From an uncultured Pseudanabaenaceae cyanobacterium (GTDB lineage Bacteria; Cyanobacteriota; Cyanobacteriia; PCC-9006; JAAUQQ01): a stretch of 39,286 nt of DNA. The stretch covers positions 1 to 39,286 of the forward strand of contig CALIJJ010000072.1 of assembly GCA_938017515.1 (NCBI GenBank), written 5' to 3'. The number at the start of each line of letters is the position of its first letter. Position 1 is the first letter of the stretch. Positions 8,968 to 16,225 of the stretch are shown here, one piece after another. The position numbers and the translations under genes were made by a program. The notes beneath the pieces are model-generated. The model made no database searches. It was not told the DNA's origin and saw only the letters and a list, made by a program, of their open reading frames with translations.

Positions 8968-10332
8968 CTAGTAATAGGGCTGGATGGCCCGTGCGATCGC
9001 CCCAGCCGCTTGCTCATAATCATCCGGCTGCGTCATCTGTTGCGCCGTCTTCTGCAATGTTTGCTCTGCACTTTCAAATGTGGCATGTTGCTCAAAAAGT
9101 TGTGTGAGCAAGTCACCGATGGTTTGGGCACGAATCTTGGACCAGTCCGGTGAATTGAATTCAAAGGGATGATGCAGATTGGAGAACAGCAACATCTTGG
9201 CCCGCAGCGGGTTGGTGTACTGCATAATTTCAACGCGGAGGTCAGACAGATCGCTGCGATCGCGCGGCGCTTCGCTGATCTCTTCGCGAGTTGCTGTTGC
9301 TCCTACCCTGGCCTCGTCGATGGCGTTCCCGTTGATCGCTGGGTCGTTGGGGGCATGATAATCCGCAGCGCCATCACCATAAGCATCGTAGCCATGGGAT
9401 AGGGCTGTTGGTTCGTGATAACTGACCGCTGTGGGATAACACGCCGCCTCGTAAGACTCCGCCGCCTCATAATAACCTGCTGCTTCGTGAGCTCCGATTC
9501 CGCTGTCGGCCGGTACAGCACAGATTTTGCGGGATAGACCATAATCGCCGAAGGCTGGGGGAGCACCGACTGCGGTCGGCATGAGTTCATCGCTGTCTAG
9601 CGCTGCGAGCTGAGCATCCGCGTCGGTCTCCTCATATTGAAAAATTGGGCCAGATAGGGGGCCTGTGTCTTCGGGATGCTCGATGTCATACAGCGATCGC
9701 ATCGCCTCTGTAATATTTTGAGCGACTTGGCTATATTCGGTACGCCGATTCAAACTAGCAACGACCCGATTAAGTCGGCTGGAGACATGCTCAAGATTGG
9801 GAGCAAGCTGATGCAGTTGCTGCACCAGGCTGGGTAACTTGAAATAGGCCAGGACTTGCGGATCATTTTCCCAACTGCCACTACATACACCGTAGAGCAA
9901 TTTTTTGATCCGAATGGCGTTGGGGGATTGGGTGAGTTGGTTGGCGATCGCCTCGTAGGGAGACTGCACCAACGGGCCTGTGTCTTCTCCAGCATCCTCC
10001 ATAATGCTGGTCATTTCCATGGCGGGGTTCGGTGCGGGTTGCTGATACAGAGGGGCCATCTCAGACCACAATGCTCGACAAACGGTTGCGTATTCCTTAG
10101 GGCGACTCAGGCGCACGGCCAAATTTTTGAGTCCTGTTGCAAGGTCGTCGCGGGTGGGGTGGGTTAGCTGTAGCTGGTGTAGTAGATCCCGGAGTTGATA
10201 CTGGGCGATCGCTTCAGCATTAGCTTCCCAGCGATTGGCACAAACCGCAAAAGCAAGTTTGTGAATACGAAGATGCTCGGGATTCTGGCTGAGTTTTTGA
10301 GAGACTTCATCAAGTAGCCAAGACGGTATCAT
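8968..10332 (-). CDS. Unknown protein with three copies of a helical repeat
   Basis: I do not recognise this 454-residue protein. Three related segments are visible at about 6-96, 125-215 and 363-454. Each starts with a hydrophobic helix near RIHKLAFAVC, RIKKLLYGVC or RAKMLLFSNL, has an LxxLxxQL helix in the middle, and ends near a (D/E)Y..(V/A)A helix finishing in PLY, SLY or PYY. The hexapeptide EDTGPL occurs in both linkers after repeats 1 and 2. Residues about 230-360 are a low-complexity Ala/Tyr/Glu-rich linker. I chose ATG at 10332 because AAGGAAG lies directly upstream at good spacing; the in-frame GTG at 10404 has none. No signal peptide or membrane segment is seen. The gene follows the SRAP gene on the same strand with a 195 bp gap. 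Confidence 0.75.
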   Translation of the reverse strand: MIPSWLLDEVSQKLSQNPEHLRIHKLAFAVCANRWEANAEAIAQYQLRDLLHQLQLTHPTRDDLATGLKNLAVRLSRPKEYATVCRALWSEMAPLYQQPAPNPAMEMTSIMEDAGEDTGPLVQSPYEAIANQLTQSPNAIRIKKLLYGVCSGSWENDPQVLAYFKLPSLVQQLHQLAPNLEHVSSRLNRVVASLNRRTEYSQVAQNITEAMRSLYDIEHPEDTGPLSGPIFQYEETDADAQLAALDSDELMPTAVGAPPAFGDYGLSRKICAVPADSGIGAHEAAGYYEAAESYEAACYPTAVSYHEPTALSHGYDAYGDGAADYHAPNDPAINGNAIDEARVGATATREEISEAPRDRSDLSDLRVEIMQYTNPLRAKMLLFSNLHHPFEFNSPDWSKIRAQTIGDLLTQLFEQHATFESAEQTLQKTAQQMTQPDDYEQAAGAIARAIQPYY

Positions 10333-10527
10333 CAATCTTCCTTCGCCTATGCGACCTGACTCAAACCCTGTGTGCGTCAACCCCAATGCACCGGGAAAAT
10401 GCACCTGGAGAAACAGCGCAAAGTCATGGAGGAGCGCTGTTCTGACCCATGTGGGCGGATGCCCTCATCATACTCAGTTCTGTGAAGGAATGTTGTAAAA
10501 CTTGCCGGAAATTTTCTTTGGTGAACG

Positions 10528-11286
10528 CTATTTTTGCTCTCCATTGAGACCCTTGGCGGTCATGGGTTGGATACAGTCGTTTTGGTCATAGCTAGGTCGA
10601 TTGACGCGAGGACTAACGGGGTAGCGCTCCATCCGTTTGGGATCGCTGGGCATGAGAAGCGATCGTAAATCTTGGATAAATACTGAACCGGGTTCCAGCC
10701 AGCGATCGTAATCTTTGGGCTGCAAAATCACTGGCATTCGCTGGTGGATGGGTTGCAACACCTCGTTGGCAGTGGTCGTCAAGATCGTACAGGAGCGAAT
10801 TTTCTCCCCTTGGGGTGATATCCAACTCTCCCATAGCCCCGCGAAGCCCATGGGTTGTCCAGTGATGTGACGAAAGTAATAGGGCTGTTTGGCGGGGAGC
10901 TTGCGAGCGTTGGCCGTTGTAGAGGCATGGGACTGCGAAGCATTTGCCTCTGAGCGATGTGGAGACTGCCATTCATAGAAGCCATCCGCAACGACCAAGC
11001 AACGCCGATGCCGAACGGCTTCGCGAAAGGCTGGTTTGTCTGCAACGGTTTCGGCGCGAGCGTTGATCAGACGACTGCCGATGGTCTGATCCTTGGCCCA
11101 GTGGGGAATCAGCCCCCAACGAAACAACTTGAGCTGCCGAGGGCTTTGGGCATTGGCCCGGCCAACCACCGCAACGTTTTGGCTCGGGGCAATGTTATGG
11201 CGTGGAGCCAGATCCGGAATCTCGGCGAGGCCAAAGGCTTGGGCGATCGCCTCACCGCTTTGCGTTAATGTGTACCGACCGCACAT
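10528..11286 (-). CDS. yedK: SRAP-domain protein (YedK/HMCES family)
   Basis: SOS-response-associated peptidase-like protein, 252 aa, a typical length. The family shields abasic sites in single-stranded DNA by forming a covalent thiazolidine link through Cys2. All key residues are present: Cys2 in MCGRYT directly after the initiator, Asn75 in NARAE, Glu105 in FYEW, and His181 in IHQRMPV. Cys2 fixes the start at the ATG at 11286, although no clear Shine-Dalgarno precedes it. About 25 extra Ser/Ala-rich residues follow FYEW (roughly 108-133), a common variable loop. It is isolated from any visible repair operon; the deaminase gene upstream is on the same strand but separated by 29 bp. Confidence 0.92.
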   Translation of the reverse strand: MCGRYTLTQSGEAIAQAFGLAEIPDLAPRHNIAPSQNVAVVGRANAQSPRQLKLFRWGLIPHWAKDQTIGSRLINARAETVADKPAFREAVRHRRCLVVADGFYEWQSPHRSEANASQSHASTTANARKLPAKQPYYFRHITGQPMGFAGLWESWISPQGEKIRSCTILTTTANEVLQPIHQRMPVILQPKDYDRWLEPGSVFIQDLRSLLMPSDPKRMERYPVSPRVNRPSYDQNDCIQPMTAKGLNGEQK

Positions 11287-11315
11287 TCTGTTGTCACTCA
11301 GGTGATGGATCGGAT

Positions 11316-12362
11316 CTAGTGAACGCTAGCACCGACCACAGGCTTAGGATCAAGTTCAGGATGCAGGATGCCATTGAGGATGCTTTCGGGACGCTGGCTG
11401 TGTTTCCAGGCAAAGGCATGTTTAAAGGCGGCATCCTGGCAGGCGCGTAGCTGCTCAAAGTTGATGATGTTGTGGGTCAGCAGGTTCTCGTATTCGAAGG
11501 GGAGGCGTACGTTGTGTAGTCCGGCGTTGTCGGTACAAATGGCGATATCGACCCCAGCCTCGAAGCAGCGATCGAACACGACTTTGAGCTGCTGAATATC
11601 ATCGAGCGTGCCGGTTTTTAGGTAGGTTGTCGGACAGACCTCTAGGCACTGTCCCCGGGCAGCGACGCCTCGGAGGAGTTCGGGATGCTTGAGCGGAATC
11701 TGGATGCCGTGGCCGATGCGCTCCAGGTGCGGTAGCAGCTCAGGATGGCATCCCGCTTCGGTTTCAAACAAGTGCCCCGTGGTGTGGATTCCCTTGGACT
11801 GGGCGTACTGGTAAAGCTGAATTAATTCTCCGGTGTTGTAGTGGCCATCGCCGCCAGCAACGTCCACAGCACAGACGTATTGGGGAAACTGGCTTGCCAA
11901 ATCGACGATCGCCCGATTGACCTCATAGGGCAATCGGGAGTGCATACAAAGAATTTGGCTATTGACGATGGGGTACATCGTCGATTGGCTGGCTTTGCCC
12001 ACGACCTCAATAATTTCGGCGGTGGCATCGATGCGCTGGGTTTGGCTCAAATGCTCCGGCGTGCGCAGGTAGGGGGTATAGCGCAGTTCCAGGTAGGCGA
12101 GGTTTTCAAAGACGTAGGCCCCGCGCAGCAAGCGATAGATGAAGTAGGCCAGGCTCTCTGCGGTCTGTACTTTCTCGACAATCGTATGCAGCTCTAGGTA
12201 CTCGTCTAGGGTGTTGCGCGGGCGCGTATAAAAGTCTTCGAAGTCGGCGTAGTCAGAGAATTGCTGACGCTGTTCCGGCTCATTTTTCTGGAAATAGCGC
12301 CACAAAATTCTAGGTACAACGGAACCGCCTAGATGGCGATGCAACTCAGCGTAGAGTGCCAT
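11316..12362 (-). CDS. Adenosine deaminase-family metal-dependent hydrolase
   Basis: Zinc-dependent amidohydrolase of the adenosine/AMP deaminase family, 348 aa, probably cytosolic and acting in purine salvage. Motifs in order: HxH as ELHRHLGG (His8, His10), a TGHLFETEAG segment where the family has the HAGE motif, ERIGHGI with the metal-binding His region, and CTDNAG where classical enzymes have the S/T-D-D-P motif. The altered HAGE and TDDP positions mean the substrate may not be adenosine. I chose ATG at 12362 because AGGAGAG lies about 9 bases upstream and homology begins immediately; the frame remains open back to 12443. It lies 29 bp upstream of the SRAP gene on the same strand. Confidence 0.85.
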   Translation of the reverse strand: MALYAELHRHLGGSVVPRILWRYFQKNEPEQRQQFSDYADFEDFYTRPRNTLDEYLELHTIVEKVQTAESLAYFIYRLLRGAYVFENLAYLELRYTPYLRTPEHLSQTQRIDATAEIIEVVGKASQSTMYPIVNSQILCMHSRLPYEVNRAIVDLASQFPQYVCAVDVAGGDGHYNTGELIQLYQYAQSKGIHTTGHLFETEAGCHPELLPHLERIGHGIQIPLKHPELLRGVAARGQCLEVCPTTYLKTGTLDDIQQLKVVFDRCFEAGVDIAICTDNAGLHNVRLPFEYENLLTHNIINFEQLRACQDAAFKHAFAWKHSQRPESILNGILHPELDPKPVVGASVH

Positions 12363-12681
12363 AGGGTAGATCTCTCCTGAAAAATGACGGTGCAAGGTAA
12401 GGGAATTTGGCTGTTTCAAGCCTTCCTCTGTCCCTTCGATCAATTAAAGTTTTGTCCGGGCCAACAAATGATGTCAGCTTATTGGACAGATTCTAACGCA
12501 GGCGATCGCTTTTTGCCGAACATTACCCTTGACCCAAATCTGACCCAGGACTCATGGGAGCTAACAGTGCTCTGATAAAAGTCCTCTGATCACTGATGAT
12601 TGGGAACGAAAGCAGGGCTGTCCAAAGGATGACAAATCTGACCGCTTGCTTCACTGGGACAGAGGCTTGACCGAGTTGCCT

Positions 12682-12745
12682 GAGTGAATGGTTAGGTGAG
12701 TGAATTTGCCTGTGAGTGAATGCTTAGGTGAGTGAATGCTTAGGT
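12682..12745. repeat. 16-bp tandem direct repeat, four copies
   Basis: Four head-to-tail 16-bp units of the form GAGTGAATgcTTAGGT. The first, third and fourth units are nearly identical, the second differs in its latter half, and a partial unit GAGTG follows. The repeat is intergenic and not a multiple of three. It lies close to the terminator hairpin at 12781. Confidence 0.8.
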
Positions 12746-12780
12746 GAGTGGCGCCACCTCGACCAACGGCTTCCACTAAA

Positions 12781-12835
12781 AATCCCAGTGCTCAAGCAAG
12801 ATGTGGGATCGCTGTCTTGCTTGAGCACTGGGATT
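12781..12835 (-). terminator. Rho-independent terminator of the secreted-protein gene
   Basis: Perfect 21-bp inverted repeat: left arm 12781-12801, right arm 12815-12835, with a 13-base loop. Read on the minus strand, the stem is followed immediately by a run of T (five in a row within ATTTTTAG), giving the stem-plus-U-tract of an intrinsic terminator. It lies about 100 bp past the stop codon of the minus-strand gene at 12934-13560. The stem is unusually long for a simple terminator. Confidence 0.75.
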
Positions 12836-12933
12836 CGAATCGGATTGCGATGGGGGAGAACTATGGGGGATTCAGCATCACCTGGGATATTTGCCTGCGA
12901 ACAAGGTTTGACCGAAGTGATGCAAGGGACTTC

Positions 12934-13560
12934 CTATTCCCAGCCCTCATGCTGACGAAACTTGGGATTACGCATTTGAATCGGTGCCTCGTTCCCCCCG
13001 GCAGGACGATTGTTGATGGTGCAAGTATGGACAGGGGTACGCCGTCCATGGTTGGGAGACAGGGCAGAGTGAGAGTAGCAGGTGTGCAGTGGACCGTTGG
13101 GTTGATTGCGCCACTGGTATTCGTTCTGCCACGCACCGTTGGCGGAGCGCTGGGCGTACTGTCTGACTTTGATCGGGGCTTCTGTGTCATAGTTGCCCGT
13201 GTCAAACCGCTCAAATTCTTCCCACTGCCAGCTCTTGTTGTCGGCACTGATCTGACCGTAGTAGTAGCGCAGCGTGGTGTTGCCCTTTTTGACTTGATCC
13301 TGGTGCTGCCAGCGTTTGCCATCGACGTAGGCGGCGCGATAGGTGTCGTTGGCGATCGCGACCCCCTCCGGGCTCTGGGCATCGTGACGACAGGCATAAC
13401 GATAGGCCTGAGGATTGCCATCGACGTTGCGCTCTAGGTAGCGATCGCGATTGCAAAGTTCTGAATTTTGGTTAGCCGCTTGGCTAGGGGAGCCTAGGCT
13501 CAGCGCCAGCCCGAGTGAACCCAGAACCAAAGGAACGGAACAGAGAAAAATGCGTTTCAT
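12934..13560 (-). CDS. Secreted protein of unknown function
   Basis: A 208-residue protein with a typical Sec signal peptide: MKR start, hydrophobic core about 5-22, and probable cleavage after SQA near residue 29. The mature part is hydrophilic, Trp/Tyr-rich and has several Cys (in LCNRD, YACRH, HTCYSH, HTCTIN) that could form disulfides in the periplasm or outside. I recognise no catalytic motif. The frame stays open upstream to 13713, but the signal peptide places the start at ATG 13560; a CAGGG lies upstream as a weak ribosome-binding site. It is monocistronic by context, with a strong terminator downstream. Confidence 0.75.
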   Translation of the reverse strand: MKRIFLCSVPLVLGSLGLALSLGSPSQAANQNSELCNRDRYLERNVDGNPQAYRYACRHDAQSPEGVAIANDTYRAAYVDGKRWQHQDQVKKGNTTLRYYYGQISADNKSWQWEEFERFDTGNYDTEAPIKVRQYAQRSANGAWQNEYQWRNQPNGPLHTCYSHSALSPNHGRRTPVHTCTINNRPAGGNEAPIQMRNPKFRQHEGWE

Positions 13561-13994
13561 GACTGCCCTGATGACTCGACGACGGTTGAGGTTGGGATGT
13601 CCAACAGTGGCTACCCTTACCCCAAGGAATGAGAGGGATGTTTGATCCCGTACTTCTACTAATATCTCGCGGGACTCTACGTTTGACTGCCCCTCTGTCC
13701 CAATCATCATCAAAAAATCATGAATCGTGAACCTTCATCACAGGACCGTCGTAAACCCAGACAGCAGCGATCGCAGCACGTTTCCATAGAAATGATAGCG
13801 AAACAGTCCTGCCATCATCGTCGCCCCCTTACCGTCGCCCATCATCATCGTCGCCCCCTCATCGTCCCATCGTGGCGAAGTCAAGCGTGGCGCAGTGAAG
13901 CGTGGCGCAGTGAAGCATGGCGAAGTGAAGCGTGGCAAAGGTAAGACAGCTCAGTCATCCGGCTGACGAATAGGCTCAACCCAAGGCAACGCCC
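13561..13994. other. Intergenic region with short tandem repeats
   Basis: About 430 bases between two divergent genes, the secreted unknown (minus) and the LOG-family gene (plus). It must contain both promoters, though I see no clear hexamers. It carries a 17-bp direct repeat (13813-13829 and 13843-13859) and a 15-bp tandem repeat at 13871-13940. An open frame at 13720-13944 is only the repeats read in frame and I do not call it a gene. Confidence 0.5.
13871..13940. repeat. 15-bp tandem direct repeat, about 4.7 copies
   Basis: Units of CGTGGCGCAGTGAAG repeat head to tail: four full copies with one to three changes and a partial fifth. The spacer just upstream has two copies of CATCATCGTCGCCCCCT exactly 30 bp apart, twice the same period, so the repeated tract may once have been longer. 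It lies about 55 bp upstream of the LOG-family start. Confidence 0.8.
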
Positions 13995-14774
13995 GTGAAA
14001 AGACCAGATTTTTCAGCCCAGGGACCTCCAACACCAGAACCGACCTTCCAAGTGATCGAGGAGTCCATTCTCGAATTGTGGGATGTGGTCAATCGCTTGA
14101 GCGAGATTCCGCCGCCGTCGTGCGATCGCTACCGCACCACGATTTTTGGCTCGGCCCGACTGCAACCCACCGACCCGCTCTACCAGGATGTCAAACATCT
14201 TGCCAGTGAGTTGACCCACATGGGATGCGACATCGTCACCGGGGGCGGACCGGGCCTGATGCAGGCGGCCAACGAGGGGAGCGTTGAAGCAGACCCCCAT
14301 AATCAGACCGACTCCATTGGTCTACGGGTCCATTTAGATTTTGAGCAAAATGCCAATCCCTTTGTGGAGCAGCTCTTTACCCACCGGACCTTCTTCTCAC
14401 GACTCCACCATTTTGTGCGGCTCTCCAATGCCTTTGTCGTGGTGCCCGGTGGCGTGGGGACGTTGCTAGAGATGACGCTGGTGTGGCAGCTGTTGCAGGT
14501 GCGTCAGCTCTACGATAAGCCCCTGATCTTGGTGGGCCGCATGTGGCGAGATCTGATCGATTGGGCAGACGATGCCATGCTGTCATCCTCACCCCAGATG
14601 GCGAGCCCTGAAGACATGAAAATTCCGATGTGTGTCGATTCGATGGACGAGGCGATCGTCGCGCTCAAAACGGCCAAGTCTCTCTGGGCTCATCAATGTT
14701 CCTTGCCGACGGGGGCACCTCAGCCTGGGGGAACTACCGGCGCAAACTCCGGATCAGATTCAGAAAAATCCTAG
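13995..14774 (+). CDS. LOG-family protein (possible cytokinin-type riboside 5'-monophosphate phosphoribohydrolase)
   Basis: Rossmann-fold protein of the LOG / 'lysine decarboxylase-like' family, 259 aa. The two signature motifs are present: GGGPGLM at 83-89 and PGGVGTLLE at 151-159, with Arg and Glu residues that in LOG enzymes bind and cleave nucleoside 5'-monophosphates. It is longer than minimal LOG proteins (about 190 aa), with about 45 extra N-terminal residues and a Gly/Ser-rich C-terminal tail. The start is GTG at 13995, and homology begins around residue 45, so a later start is conceivable. Proteins once called lysine decarboxylases in this family lack that activity. The DUF1361 gene follows after 83 bp on the same strand. 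Confidence 0.85.
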   Translation: MKRPDFSAQGPPTPEPTFQVIEESILELWDVVNRLSEIPPPSCDRYRTTIFGSARLQPTDPLYQDVKHLASELTHMGCDIVTGGGPGLMQAANEGSVEADPHNQTDSIGLRVHLDFEQNANPFVEQLFTHRTFFSRLHHFVRLSNAFVVVPGGVGTLLEMTLVWQLLQVRQLYDKPLILVGRMWRDLIDWADDAMLSSSPQMASPEDMKIPMCVDSMDEAIVALKTAKSLWAHQCSLPTGAPQPGGTTGANSGSDSEKS

Positions 14775-14857
14775 GGGGCATTTCCGAAATTTTGAGGCAG
14801 GGTAGTGTAGACGGTCTTCGGGGCGTCTATCCCCAGCCCTAACCCCCTATAGATTCC

Positions 14858-15634
14858 ATGTTTTTGCCCCTTGCTTCCTTTACGGTTTCCTTCGGGACGG
14901 CACCCGTTCTTGCGGTCAGTGCCGCTGGCCTGAGAGCCTTTGTCGAGAAATCTTCCTGCAAATTTTTTCCGCCACTCTGTGCGTTTCCCGAGAGTAGTTG
15001 GATTGCCTGGAACCTCTGTCTGGCCGCGATTCCGCTTTTGATTAGTGTTTGGCTTTTTCGTCGTCCGGGGCGGGAGGGAGTAACCCATCGTCGATCGCCG
15101 TTATGGTGGTTAGGCTTTTTGGTCTACATGGCGTTTTTGCCCAACGCACCCTACCTACTGACGGACATTATCCACTCGGTGCGAGCAGCGCGGCTGCCCT
15201 ACTCAGCCTGGGCGATTATTCTCTTCGTGATTCCGCTGCATTGTGTCGCGATTGTGGGTGGCTTTCAGGCCTATGTCATTTCGCTGATCAATCAGGGACA
15301 TTATCTGGCGCGCAACGGAGCAAAACGCTGGGTGAATGTCGTTGAACTCATTACCCATGCTCTCTGTGCCATTGGCATTTTTCTGGGTCGTTTTGATCGG
15401 TTGAATAGTTGGGATCTGGTGCAGGATCCGTCGGCGATCGCCCTTCGAGTTCTGGATACCCTCACGACCAAACGCCCGGCATTTGTTATTTTTCTGACGT
15501 TTATCATCATTGCAGTTCTGTACTGGGTGATGAAGCAAGTGACACTGGGGTTGGTGCTGCGTTATCGCTATGTGCGAGCGGAGAAGCAGGCGGAGCGACA
15601 GATGCGACGGCAGCCGCAACCGGGGCTGGAGTAA
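14858..15634 (+). CDS. DUF1361 integral membrane protein
   Basis: A 258-residue polytopic membrane protein with about six hydrophobic segments. It contains the DUF1361 hallmark near residue 90 (FLPNAPYLLTDIIH) and the later GRFDRLNSWD motif before the last helices. Function is unknown. The C-terminal helix and basic tail (about residues 207-258) are encoded on DNA that also encodes, on the opposite strand, the last 42 residues of the CheW-like gene ending at 15507. Because the tail includes a hydrophobic helix expected for the family, I believe this frame is real to its stop. Confidence 0.85.
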   Translation: MFLPLASFTVSFGTAPVLAVSAAGLRAFVEKSSCKFFPPLCAFPESSWIAWNLCLAAIPLLISVWLFRRPGREGVTHRRSPLWWLGFLVYMAFLPNAPYLLTDIIHSVRAARLPYSAWAIILFVIPLHCVAIVGGFQAYVISLINQGHYLARNGAKRWVNVVELITHALCAIGIFLGRFDRLNSWDLVQDPSAIALRVLDTLTTKRPAFVIFLTFIIIAVLYWVMKQVTLGLVLRYRYVRAEKQAERQMRRQPQPGLE

Positions 15635-16163
15635 AGTCCGAGGCCACAGGCACGGCTTCGTTCATGAGTTGTAGGGGATCGAGCAAGAAGTGCAGCGGGT
15701 AGTCACCGCTATGGTCTGTCATTTCCTTCACGCACTGGACGGTATAGGTGCGAGGCATGGGCACAAAGCAATCGTCCGGGATGCGGCAGAGTGTTGGCGC
15801 TGCTTCAATGGGGAGAACCCACTGCGGGTCATTGCCGGGCTGTTGCAAGATCAAGCCTGCGATCGCTTTGCTACGCTGCTGCTCGCTGCCAAACTGTTTC
15901 GAGGCAAGTGTTCCTGGGTGATGATGCTCCGATGTTTCAGCCCCAAAGAGACTGTGCTTCCCGTCGATCAACGGCAAGCTGCCATCGGCAAAGTGCACCT
16001 GTCCCGCTCGCACATGTTCAGGCGCAAAGACAACGGCCCGGTAGACCCATTCCAAGGGGAGCAAAAAGCCCGTCTGATGAATGGAAAAGCTGATCAATTG
16101 CCGCTGGATGACGACTGCGCGATCGCGCAATCGGCTGAGTCTCGGAGAAGAACGAGTTGCCAT
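15507..16163 (-). CDS. CheW-like protein of chemosensory cluster A (last gene)
   Basis: A 218-residue protein whose residues 1-170 resemble a CheW-like scaffold: QRQLISFSIHQTGFLLPL strands, DGSLPLIDGK and VLPIEAAPTLCRI. It is the counterpart of the gene at 25820-26326. It starts 62 bp after the CheA gene and ends the cluster. The last 45 residues or so are Ala/Pro/Ser-rich, absent from the paralogue, and encoded antisense to the end of the DUF1361 gene. It probably joins the CheA-receptor array or competes with the first CheW; the specific role is inferred only from position and fold. Confidence 0.75.
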   Translation of the reverse strand: MATRSSPRLSRLRDRAVVIQRQLISFSIHQTGFLLPLEWVYRAVVFAPEHVRAGQVHFADGSLPLIDGKHSLFGAETSEHHHPGTLASKQFGSEQQRSKAIAGLILQQPGNDPQWVLPIEAAPTLCRIPDDCFVPMPRTYTVQCVKEMTDHSGDYPLHFLLDPLQLMNEAVPVASDFTPAPVAAAVASVAPPASPLAHSDNAAPTPVSLASSPSTELQ

Positions 16164-16225
16164 GGTCTAGATCGTGGATAGAGAAAGGATGGATATCGGT
16201 GAGGTGAAGGCTAACTGGAATCCCC

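Larger units (their letters stand above)
12363..12933. other. Intergenic region with tandem repeat and terminator
   Basis: About 570 bases between the deaminase start and the stop of the secreted unknown gene. It contains a 16-bp tandem repeat and a perfect long hairpin, both listed separately, and one HIP1 octamer near 12500. A short + strand open frame at 12384-12575 has no recognisable protein features. I see no RNA gene. Confidence 0.5.

Noticed and set aside
12748..13437. A 229-codon plus-strand open frame
   Set aside because: It lies antisense to the secreted-protein gene, which has a clear signal peptide, and over the terminator; its composition is not protein-like.
13720..13944. A 74-codon plus-strand frame ending in WRSEA repeats
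   Set aside because: The repeats come directly from the 15-bp DNA tandem repeat; no start signal and no protein features.
14808..14829. 6-bp inverted repeat between the LOG and DUF1361 genes considered as a terminator
   Set aside because: Short stem with a 10-base loop and no T-run on either side.
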